Positions 17,373 to 24,137 of a stretch of 64,000 nt of DNA are shown here, in pieces (position 1 is the first letter of the stretch; each line of letters starts with the position of its first letter). The DNA comes from Anaerolineaceae bacterium (GTDB taxonomy: Bacteria; Chloroflexota; Anaerolineae; Aggregatilineales; Phototrophicaceae): positions 1 to 64,000 of the forward strand of contig WGMX01000021.1 in assembly GCA_016124855.1 (NCBI GenBank). Direction: 5' to 3'. The translations under genes and the position numbers were made by a program. The notes under the pieces were generated by a model. It was not told where the DNA came from, made no database searches, and was given only the letters and a program-made list of their open reading frames with translations.

Positions 17373-18308
17373 ATGCTGCGTCTGACCGTGCTGGCTGCGG
17401 GAATTGGGTTCTTGATATTTTCCCTGCTGGCGGCTGCCGTTCCGGGAATTGGATATATTCTGCCGACCAAACAATTAGCTTATGTGTCGTCCGAGCGCAA
17501 CCGATCAGCTATATTTGTGCTAGATTTCTACCACCGGATTCAGTTCGAACTGGTTCGCGATGCATATACGCCGTCATGGTCACCGGACGGCGTATATTTG
17601 GCCTTTTATTCGACGCGTGACGGCGGACGCGATTTGTACATCATGGATGTTTTTGGAAACCGTATCCAAAGGCTGACCCACAATGGGGCTAATAATACCA
17701 GTCCGTCGTGGTCACCGGATGGGCGTGAACTTGTGTTTGCCTCGGATTATGCGGATGCATTTGGTATCTTTACCATAGCGGTTGATTGCAATGACCGTTT
17801 CGAGAACTGTGCCACGCGCTTAACCCCGTTGGATAATTATTGGTATGCCGCGCCAGCGTGGTCACCAGATGGCAAAACGATTGCCTTTGTATCCACAAAA
17901 GACACCACCAACGCTTTTGATAGTTCACTGGGAAACGCCAACATCTACCTGATGAACAGCGATGGGACAGATGTGCGGCGGCTGACTGAAAATTTAGGCG
18001 AGGACTACACGCCATCGTGGTCACCGGACAGCCGCAGCCTCGTATATTCGGCGCAAAACATTCAATCACGCACGATGGAATTGATGATTATCGATACACA
18101 ATGCAGAACAGAGGCAAGCTGCATCCGCTTGCTGTTCAGTGATGTGGTTGATTTGATGCCGGCGTGGTCAGCCGATGGCAGCGCAATTGTGTTTGTCGAT
18201 GCAAGGGATGGAAACTTCGAAATGTACAGCATCGACACTGAAGGCCGTTATTTGCAGCGCTTAACCTATAACAATACCGATGAAAGCACGCCGCGTTGGC
18301 GGCCTTAA
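17373..18308 (+). CDS. Membrane-anchored TolB-like beta-propeller
   Basis: A 311-residue protein with an N-terminal membrane segment (about residues 8-30) followed by a PD40/TolB-type propeller. Five repeats carry the signature PSWSPDG or AWSxDG (residues about 66, 109, 168, 213 and 263), each followed by a strand such as LVFASD, IAFVST, LVYSAQ or IVFVDA. The propeller is probably extracytoplasmic and mediates binding. The start codon immediately follows the previous stop (TAAATG). Confidence 0.88.
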   Translation: MLRLTVLAAGIGFLIFSLLAAAVPGIGYILPTKQLAYVSSERNRSAIFVLDFYHRIQFELVRDAYTPSWSPDGVYLAFYSTRDGGRDLYIMDVFGNRIQRLTHNGANNTSPSWSPDGRELVFASDYADAFGIFTIAVDCNDRFENCATRLTPLDNYWYAAPAWSPDGKTIAFVSTKDTTNAFDSSLGNANIYLMNSDGTDVRRLTENLGEDYTPSWSPDSRSLVYSAQNIQSRTMELMIIDTQCRTEASCIRLLFSDVVDLMPAWSADGSAIVFVDARDGNFEMYSIDTEGRYLQRLTYNNTDESTPRWRP

Positions 18309-18419
18309 TATGCAATTGGTGCCACAAGTTATGAAATCCGTTTGCTTGTGCGCCGCTCGCATTTAAGTTAATATCCACAGCATTATTTTTCGACAATTAT
18401 TTTGAGGAAGGGAGCCGCG

Positions 18420-19400
18420 ATGAATTCACAGGTTGCACCCCATTATGGTCGGCGGGCTGTCTGGTTGATTCTCGCACTGGGCGCAGTTGCTATTATTTTG
18501 GCGCTGGTTTCCAGCAGCGCGGAAAACTTCCTGACGTTTAATGTCACACAGCTTCTGGTGCTGGGAATTATCCTGCTGGTCGGCTCGATACTCCTGTTTT
18601 TCAACCAGTTCGCCAACGTAGCAGCTGGAACGATTGGCAGTTTCATTATTGGCATTGGCATTACGGCGATGATTGTCTCGATAGTGCTGGGCTTAGGCCG
18701 CCTCGCCAGCGATTTCTTGAGCTTTGACCTGTCACAAATTCTAGCGTTAGGCGGCGTGTTCGTTGTCGTCGGGCTTATCGTCCGAAACTGGATAGGGACG
18801 ACCAGCAGAATTAACGTGGCACAGCGCATCGGCGGGATCGTGATTTTGTTGGGTGCAGTCGGCATTGTTGCGGGACTGATCGCCAACAGCATCGACCTGC
18901 TGGGCTTTAGCGCCGTACAGTTACTGGCATTAGGGGTGGTGTTTGTCATCATCGGGATATTGATTCTGATTTTCTTCAATGTCAATATTGATCCGGTGCC
19001 GCAGCCAATGGCACAACCGCGAACAACACATCTTCGCTCATCTGCCCCACCCGCGCCGAGTATGCCCAAAGCATCTGTAGCAGATGCATCAACCGATGCC
19101 CCTACCCAAGTCATGCCAACTGCTGCCCCTAAGCGCGATGACCTGCTGATCATTGAAGGCATCGGCCCGAAGAGCAAGGAAGCCCTTTACAAAGGCGGTA
19201 TCACCAGCTTTGAACAAATCGCGAATCTCACGGCGGATGATTTGTATCGCATCGTCAAAATTGAGGGCGGAGTCAATTTGGTCAGCGATACCAAAACATG
19301 GCCTAAACAAGCCCGTTTATTGGCGGATGGCAAAATCAAAGAGTTTGAGGAATACGTGAAGTATCTGGTCAGCTCGCGTGATCCTAATAGTAAATCATAA
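18420..19400 (+). CDS. Multi-pass membrane protein with C-terminal helix-hairpin-helix domain
   Basis: A 326-residue protein with about six hydrophobic segments in residues 10-195, a Pro/Ala-rich linker (about 200-240), then a helix-hairpin-helix domain: DDLLIIEGIGPKSKEALYKGGITSFEQIANL. That domain resembles DUF4332-type HhH modules that bind nucleic acid or protein. I start at ATG 18420 because GGAAGGGAG lies 6 nt upstream; the longer frame relies on TTG 18402. An intrinsic terminator follows. Confidence 0.82.
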   Translation: MNSQVAPHYGRRAVWLILALGAVAIILALVSSSAENFLTFNVTQLLVLGIILLVGSILLFFNQFANVAAGTIGSFIIGIGITAMIVSIVLGLGRLASDFLSFDLSQILALGGVFVVVGLIVRNWIGTTSRINVAQRIGGIVILLGAVGIVAGLIANSIDLLGFSAVQLLALGVVFVIIGILILIFFNVNIDPVPQPMAQPRTTHLRSSAPPAPSMPKASVADASTDAPTQVMPTAAPKRDDLLIIEGIGPKSKEALYKGGITSFEQIANLTADDLYRIVKIEGGVNLVSDTKTWPKQARLLADGKIKEFEEYVKYLVSSRDPNSKS

Positions 19401-19423
19401 GCGGACGGCAGTTTCTTAATGAT

Positions 19424-19452
19424 TAGGGACACCATCATACGATGTGTCCCTA
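19424..19452 (+). terminator. Intrinsic terminator after the HhH membrane protein
   Basis: TAGGGACA (19424-19431) plus CATC pairs with GATG plus TGTCCCTA (ending 19452), with a single bulged C and an ATAC loop. It is followed by TTTTATTT. Confidence 0.75.
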
Positions 19453-19529
19453 TTTTATTTACGGCATGTAATGGCACGTGGGAGAACGTCGTCTAACCTA
19501 TAGATGAACCTGTTATTTAGGAAAAGACT

Positions 19530-19943
19530 ATGCTCATCAGTCACAATGAAACAGATCTGCGCGAATTACTGGCAAATGCCCGTGTAATTGCGGTCGTGGG
19601 TCATTCAGAGCGCCCCTACCGAACCAGTTATCAAATTGCCGTGTATCTGCGCCATGCAGGTTACAAGGTTTATCCCGTTAATCCAGAAGTGAGCAGCATT
19701 GACGGTGAAATTTGTTATCCATCACTGTCTGAAGTGCCGGAACCCATTGACATTGTGAATGTTTTCCGCCGTTCGCAGTTTTTGGCGGATGTGGTGGAAC
19801 AAGCTGCTGCGGTGAAAGCCAAAGCAGTATGGGCACAACTTGGCGTAGAAAGTGCGGAAGCTGCTGCTGCCGCCGAGGACGCACACCTGCCGTTAGTGAT
19901 GGATATGTGTATCAAGGTCGAACATCGACGACTGCTTGGATAA
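19530..19943 (+). CDS. CoA-binding domain protein (YccU-like)
   Basis: A 137-residue protein consisting of one Rossmann-like CoA-binding domain, as in the N-terminus of succinyl-CoA synthetase alpha. Motifs are IAVVGHSERPYRTSYQIA, GYKVYPVNPE, IDIVNVFRR and the acidic region KAVWAQLGVE. It is the usual length of the stand-alone YccU family, whose role is unclear. ATG 19530 has AGGAAAAG upstream. It converges with rdgB, leaving only 2 nt between the stops. Confidence 0.9.
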   Translation: MLISHNETDLRELLANARVIAVVGHSERPYRTSYQIAVYLRHAGYKVYPVNPEVSSIDGEICYPSLSEVPEPIDIVNVFRRSQFLADVVEQAAAVKAKAVWAQLGVESAEAAAAAEDAHLPLVMDMCIKVEHRRLLG

Positions 19944-19945
19944 CG

Positions 19946-20554
19946 TTACTTTTCGTCTGCCATGCGCCGCAAGATAGGAATCATCATGGAAGCAGCCCTT
20001 CCCCGATGACTGACACGATTCTTTTCATCCAATGGCAGGCTGCTAAAGGTAGCGTTGTATCCTTCGGGGATAAACACCGGATCATAGCCGAAACCGCCGC
20101 CGCTTTCGTCCTCCGCCAGCGCGATGTGTCCTTCGCAGACGCCTCGTACATGGGTCACTTCCGCGGTTTGCGGGTTGGCTACGGCAATGACGCAAACAAA
20201 ACGTGCCGTGCGCTTTTCGGCGGGTACGCCTTGCAATTCACCGAGGAGTTTTTGCCGCCGATCTTTGGGGGTTAAACCGGGGCCACCATAACGCGCCGGA
20301 TAAATGCCCGGTCGTCCATCGAGTGCATCAACATATAAACCGGTGTCGTCGGCAACGGTGATTAAGCCGCTGGCCTGCGAATAAGCCTTGACTTTGAGTG
20401 CGGCGTTTTCTTCTAAAGTGGTGGCATCTTCCGCTACATCCATATCGCCCAAACCAACATCTTTCAGGCTGAGCAATCGCAAATCGACCCCGATTAGTAA
20501 TTCTTGGAATTCACCGAGTTTGCCCGCGTTACTGGTTCCAATGAGTAAATCCAT
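19946..20554 (-). CDS. rdgB: RdgB/HAM1 non-canonical purine NTP pyrophosphatase
   Basis: A 202-residue nucleotide-pool sanitising enzyme that hydrolyses ITP, dITP and XTP to the monophosphate. Diagnostic motifs are IGTSNAGKLGEF (SNxxK), ADDTGLYVDALDGRPGIYPARY (catalytic Asp) and GGGFGYDPVFIPEG (the GFGYDP base-binding motif), ending in KNRVSHRGRA. The family length is about 200 residues. Convergent with the CoA-binding gene. Confidence 0.95.
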   Translation of the reverse strand: MDLLIGTSNAGKLGEFQELLIGVDLRLLSLKDVGLGDMDVAEDATTLEENAALKVKAYSQASGLITVADDTGLYVDALDGRPGIYPARYGGPGLTPKDRRQKLLGELQGVPAEKRTARFVCVIAVANPQTAEVTHVRGVCEGHIALAEDESGGGFGYDPVFIPEGYNATFSSLPLDEKNRVSHRGRAASMMIPILRRMADEK

Positions 20555-20666
20555 TCAATGTGTGTCCATTTATCTTCATGATTAAAGGACAGCCATTTTA
20601 ATACAGCACTTGCTGTTTAGCACGACTGTTCATATGTTAAAGTTCGTACTTATCTCTGACGCAAGT

Positions 20667-20674
20667 GCTATAAT
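20667..20674 (+). promoter_or_regulatory. Extended -10 promoter for the 20711 gene
   Basis: A perfect TATAAT at 20669-20674 preceded by TG-C (extended -10) lies 37 nt before the start codon at 20711. No convincing -35 hexamer is present, as is common for extended -10 promoters. Confidence 0.5.
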
Positions 20675-20710
20675 GACGCTGCTGAGGTTTAGCATCACGG
20701 AGAGATAGGG

Positions 20711-21124
20711 ATGTCCAATTCAGCCGCCAGCGGGGGTTGCGATTACACCCTGACTGAACAGGGAATACATCAATTCATTTTCCGCGAGGCCACGAAAGAA
20801 GCGATTGACGATTTTTTCCATAAACTTGAAGCGGTGTTTGTGGCAACAAGTGGGGTCGATACCAACCGTTATATCCTTGATATTACACAATCAGGCGAAC
20901 GGAACGTATCACTGGTGACGAACGTACAGCGTTTCCGCCGGTTGGAAACACTTTTTCCAAACCGTCCACGCGGACGCACCGCTATTCTGCATCGTCCCGG
21001 TTTGGCCTACACGCTTATCGACAGTTTCATCCGTGCTTTAGCGCCAAGCCGTGACATTACGCGCTTTTTTCCGGTCGATGAACGCGACGAGGCCATCGCA
21101 TGGCTGCTGAGTGAAAGTCGTTAG
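20711..21124 (+). CDS. Small SpoIIAA-like/STAS-like protein of unknown function
   Basis: A 137-residue soluble protein. The strand-helix alternation and the YILDITQSGERNVSLV segment recall SpoIIAA-like/STAS folds, but no known signature is present. It has the same overall plan as the protein at 33139-33549: similar length, an I(L/V)D strand at about residue 55, an FRR/FRL helix, then a RTAIL or WFVAI strand and a final DxAxAxL helix. ATG 20711 has GGAG eight bases upstream. Confidence 0.65.
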   Translation: MSNSAASGGCDYTLTEQGIHQFIFREATKEAIDDFFHKLEAVFVATSGVDTNRYILDITQSGERNVSLVTNVQRFRRLETLFPNRPRGRTAILHRPGLAYTLIDSFIRALAPSRDITRFFPVDERDEAIAWLLSESR

Positions 21125-21129
21125 CCGCT

Positions 21130-22029
21130 ATGCCTGCTACCCATATTGCAACCTTCAAAGTCCGTCATTATGAATGTGACGCGCTGGGTCATTTGAACAA
21201 CGCAAATTATGCCCGTTATATGGAAGAAGCGGCATTCGAGGCTTCGGCTGCGGTGGGTTATGATAAAGCCCGTTACGATGCGATGGGTAATCTGTGGTTG
21301 GCCTACGAAACCGAGATTGAATATTTACATCCTGTAGTCTACGGGGATGTTATCGAGGTCAAGACGTGGGTCGGTGATTTCCGGCGGGTGCGGTCACGAC
21401 GTTTTTATGAGTTCCGCAAAAGCGGCGAAGAAACACTGGTTGCCCGCGCCAGTACCGATTGGGTCTATTTAGAGGCCGCCACCGAACGCCCGACCATTGT
21501 GCCACCCGACATGATTGCGGCGTTCGTTCCCGAAGGCTGGAATGGTGACGTAAGCAGTCGGACACGTTTTCCTGCGCCGCCAGCGCCTCCACCGGATGTT
21601 TACAAACTGCGCCGCCGTGTCGAATGGCGTGATTTAGATACGGCACGACACGTCAACAATGCCGTATACTTCAGCTACATCGAAGACTGTGGAATGCAAG
21701 TCGCCGTCCATTATGGTTGGCCGCTGGAACGATCTCAGGAAGCGGGTTGGGCGGCGGTGGCGCGTGAACATCACATCGAATATAAACATCCTGCCCTGTT
21801 GGATGATGAAATTGAAATCAGTACATGGGTCACAGCAAACAGCCGGATTACTGCTGACCGCTTTTACAACATCGTCCGTCCGCGCGATGGTCTACAACTG
21901 GCGCAGGCGCGTACCCGCTGGGTATGGATTGACCTCAAAACAGGCCGTCCAATCCGCATTCCCGAAGATTTTTTGAAAGACTTTGCTGCCAACATCGTGC
22001 ATCCGGAAACGCAAGCAGAACACAGATAA
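21130..22029 (+). CDS. Double-hotdog acyl-thioesterase
   Basis: A 299-residue protein made of two hotdog (4HBT) domains. The first has VRHYECDALGHLNNANYARYMEE (about residues 9-31), the second VEWRDLDTARHVNNAVYFSYIED (about 163-185). Both contain the D-x-x-x-H-x-N-N-A-x-Y motif. This arrangement occurs in acyl-ACP/acyl-CoA thioesterases of the FatA/YbgC kind. It lies 5 nt after the preceding stop with no clear ribosome binding site, so it is probably translationally coupled. Confidence 0.9.
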   Translation: MPATHIATFKVRHYECDALGHLNNANYARYMEEAAFEASAAVGYDKARYDAMGNLWLAYETEIEYLHPVVYGDVIEVKTWVGDFRRVRSRRFYEFRKSGEETLVARASTDWVYLEAATERPTIVPPDMIAAFVPEGWNGDVSSRTRFPAPPAPPPDVYKLRRRVEWRDLDTARHVNNAVYFSYIEDCGMQVAVHYGWPLERSQEAGWAAVAREHHIEYKHPALLDDEIEISTWVTANSRITADRFYNIVRPRDGLQLAQARTRWVWIDLKTGRPIRIPEDFLKDFAANIVHPETQAEHR

Positions 22030-22039
22030 GGTTAGCAGC

Positions 22040-22462
22040 ATGTCCAAAGCACCACGACGACGTGATCCAATGACCCAGTACGACCAATTTATGAGCGGCA
22101 GTAAAAATGCCCGAACACCGCGCGGTGTACTGCTGTTGGCTGGCGGCATTATTGGCAATACGATTCTGTGGCTCACGGGACTTATCAGCGTTGCGCGAAT
22201 TGGTGCCGTACTGGCCTTCTTTCTGGTGGCGGCAGTCACGGTCGGCATCCTTCAGCGTGTTGCCCCGACACTCGAATTTGCGATTATGCTGCTGGTGGGC
22301 GGAATCATCGGGCTGATATTGGTCGCGATTGGTGTTATGCTATTGAAACTCGTCCTGCACCGTGATGCCAAACGACTCGGTGAAAAGCCGATCTTTGGCG
22401 TTTTAGATGAAGATGCCCGAACCCGTGACAAACAAAATTACCGCCGCAAATCAGGCCGCTAA
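22040..22462 (+). CDS. Small membrane protein of unknown function
   Basis: A 140-residue protein with a charged N-terminus (residues 1-30), two or three hydrophobic segments (about 32-75, with LLLAGGIIGNTILWLTGLI and IGAVLAFFLVAAVTVGIL; about 85-110) and a basic C-terminal tail. No family recognised. I start at ATG 22040 (MSKAPRRRDP); the longer frame would overlap the thioesterase by 47 nt without a better ribosome binding site. Its C-terminus overlaps the NUDIX gene by 56 nt. Confidence 0.7.
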   Translation: MSKAPRRRDPMTQYDQFMSGSKNARTPRGVLLLAGGIIGNTILWLTGLISVARIGAVLAFFLVAAVTVGILQRVAPTLEFAIMLLVGGIIGLILVAIGVMLLKLVLHRDAKRLGEKPIFGVLDEDARTRDKQNYRRKSGR

Positions 22463-23009
22463 ATCCTCCCATCAAGATCACCCTATCACAGCTATCGACT
22501 CACGGCGCGTTTGGGAATGTCCGTGGTACGCCGTGCGCCAAGATCGCATCAACCTACCCGATGGAAATGAAGGCATTTATAACGTCGTTGAATTAGCCGA
22601 TGCGGTTTGGGTTGTTCCTGTGACGACCAGCGGAGAAATTGTCTTACTGTGGCACTACCGCTATCCAATGCAAACATGGGGATGGGAACTGCCCTCCGGC
22701 GGCGGCATCACCAAACCTGAGGATGCGTTGACCACTGCCCAACGCGAACTACATGAAGAAGCGGGCGGTACAGCCAGCGATTGGCGGTTTCTGATGCAGG
22801 TCAGCACTATGAAAGGCATCGGCACTGAACATGCCCATCTGTATCTGGCGACAGGCGTAACATTGGGCAGCACTGACCATGAACCTGCTGAAGTCATGAC
22901 CGTTCATACCTTTCCGGTTAGTGACGTTTACCAGATGGCGCGTGCAGGTGAAATCCATGATGGCATCGGCGTACTGGCGTTATTACTGGCTGAGCCGTTC
23001 CTCAGATGA
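22407..23009 (+). CDS. NUDIX hydrolase
   Basis: A 200-residue NUDIX hydrolase with an exact Nudix box (GX5EX7REUXEEXGU): GGITKPEDALTTAQRELHEEAGG, about residues 92-114. The ELPSGG just before it and the overall length resemble ADP-ribose/ADP-sugar pyrophosphatases. It starts at ATG 22407 (or ATG 22413) inside the preceding membrane-protein gene, an overlap of about 50 nt; no later start keeps the whole domain with a usable start codon. Confidence 0.9.
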   Translation: MKMPEPVTNKITAANQAAKSSHQDHPITAIDSRRVWECPWYAVRQDRINLPDGNEGIYNVVELADAVWVVPVTTSGEIVLLWHYRYPMQTWGWELPSGGGITKPEDALTTAQRELHEEAGGTASDWRFLMQVSTMKGIGTEHAHLYLATGVTLGSTDHEPAEVMTVHTFPVSDVYQMARAGEIHDGIGVLALLLAEPFLR

Positions 23010-23024
23010 CTACAGGAAGTTGAG

Positions 23025-23537
23025 ATGCTGCCGCTGATTACAATTTTGACTGGCCCTTCTGCCGCCGGTAAAAATACCATTGCCTACACCTATGCCCGCG
23101 AATTCACGCAGCAGTGCGCTGTGATTGATGGTGATCAAGTCCGTTGGATGTATACCCATCCGCATACTGCCCCTTGGGCCGGCGAGGAAGGACTGCGCCA
23201 ACATCAGATCGGCGCGCGGCATGGCGCGATGCTGGCACGGTCATTTAATTCATTAGGCTTGGAAGTGATTTTGTTGGATGTCCTCTGGGCGGACTTACCA
23301 GCCATCTACCGCAGTGAACTCAAGGATCTGCCGCTGCGGATTGTGCGGCTGCTGCCAACACTTGAAGAAGCTCTGCGCCGGCATCATCAACGTCCACCGA
23401 CGATTAGCGATGACGAAGTCCGATGGACGTATAATCACGCAGTAGCTTTAACCGACTTTGATCTGACACTGGATACGACCGATATGCCAGCGGAACTGGT
23501 CGCTAAATGGTTGAGTGATACGGCTAAGAACCGATGA
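23025..23537 (+). CDS. P-loop kinase-like protein
   Basis: A 170-residue P-loop NTPase of the small-molecule kinase type. Walker A is LTGPSAAGKNTIAY, with Asn where Ser/Thr usually follows the Lys. A second strand ends VIDGDQVRWM (acceptor-site Asp), and an Arg-rich lid contains RIVRLLPTLEEALRRHHQR. The family resembles shikimate/chloramphenicol-phosphotransferase-like kinases; substrate unknown. It starts 15 nt after the NUDIX stop with AGGAAG upstream. Confidence 0.8.
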   Translation: MLPLITILTGPSAAGKNTIAYTYAREFTQQCAVIDGDQVRWMYTHPHTAPWAGEEGLRQHQIGARHGAMLARSFNSLGLEVILLDVLWADLPAIYRSELKDLPLRIVRLLPTLEEALRRHHQRPPTISDDEVRWTYNHAVALTDFDLTLDTTDMPAELVAKWLSDTAKNR

Positions 23538-23548
23538 AAAATGCATTC

Positions 23549-23580
23549 GAACCGCAGAGACGCAGAGAAAATACAGAGTT
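23549..23580 (+). repeat. Dispersed ACCGCAGAG-type repeat, best copy
   Basis: Reads GAACCGCAGAGACGCAGAGA then AAATACAGAG. It lies in the 56-nt gap between two convergent P-loop kinase genes and is the copy closest to the consensus given for the repeat family. Confidence 0.6.
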
Positions 23581-23593
23581 TTCCAGAACAAAA

Positions 23594-24136
23594 TTAATGT
23601 GATATATAGGCCGTTTCAAGCTGGTTGAAAATAGCGTCAACCGTTTCGTCAACCGTCAGGGATGTAGTATCCAGCCATAACCCGATTTTGGGTGTTTCAT
23701 CACGCAGCGACGCGTCCAACCCTTCAGGAGTCCAACCGCTGTATGTCTGTTTATGACGGTTAGCATCCCGTTCTAAAGCGGCAGCGGGCGACGGACACAG
23801 CACCACCACATACAAAGGCCAGCGCTGATGGAGCGCGACGACCTCGTTTAAGATTTCGCCGATGATGACATCTTGGTAAACGACAGTAAAGCCTGCCGCG
23901 CAATAGGTATCCGCCGCCTGTGCCGCAAGCTGGTAACGCAGCCGGAGCTGACCTAACGCTTCGTCCGAAAGCGGCGGTTGGATGGCGACCTGCCCGTTAA
24001 TCATCATGCGTCGGAACAGGTCGCCGCGTAAGTGTACACTTTTCGGAAGCCGCTCCGCTGCCGCTTGGGCAATGGTCGATTTGCCAGCCGCCATAATGCC
24101 CGTAATCAGCAAAGTCGATGGCGACACCGGTTCCAA
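23594..24136 (-). CDS. AAA/zeta-toxin-like P-loop kinase
   Basis: A 180-residue P-loop NTPase with intact Walker A (LLITGIMAAGKSTIAQA) and a VHLRGDLFRRMM segment resembling the acceptor region of chloramphenicol phosphotransferase-like and zeta-type kinases. RDANRHKQTYSGW may be the lid. Substrate unknown. It begins at TTG 24136, one base after the PEP carboxylase stop; GTG 24127 is an alternative. It is probably cotranscribed with ppc, which gives no functional clue. Confidence 0.8.
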   Translation of the reverse strand: MEPVSPSTLLITGIMAAGKSTIAQAAAERLPKSVHLRGDLFRRMMINGQVAIQPPLSDEALGQLRLRYQLAAQAADTYCAAGFTVVYQDVIIGEILNEVVALHQRWPLYVVVLCPSPAAALERDANRHKQTYSGWTPEGLDASLRDETPKIGLWLDTTSLTVDETVDAIFNQLETAYISH

Positions 24137-24137
24137 G

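Noticed and set aside
18443..19177. 244-residue minus-strand frame opposite the HhH membrane protein
   Set aside because: It is antisense to a well-supported gene, has abnormally high Thr/Ile/Pro content and no start signal.
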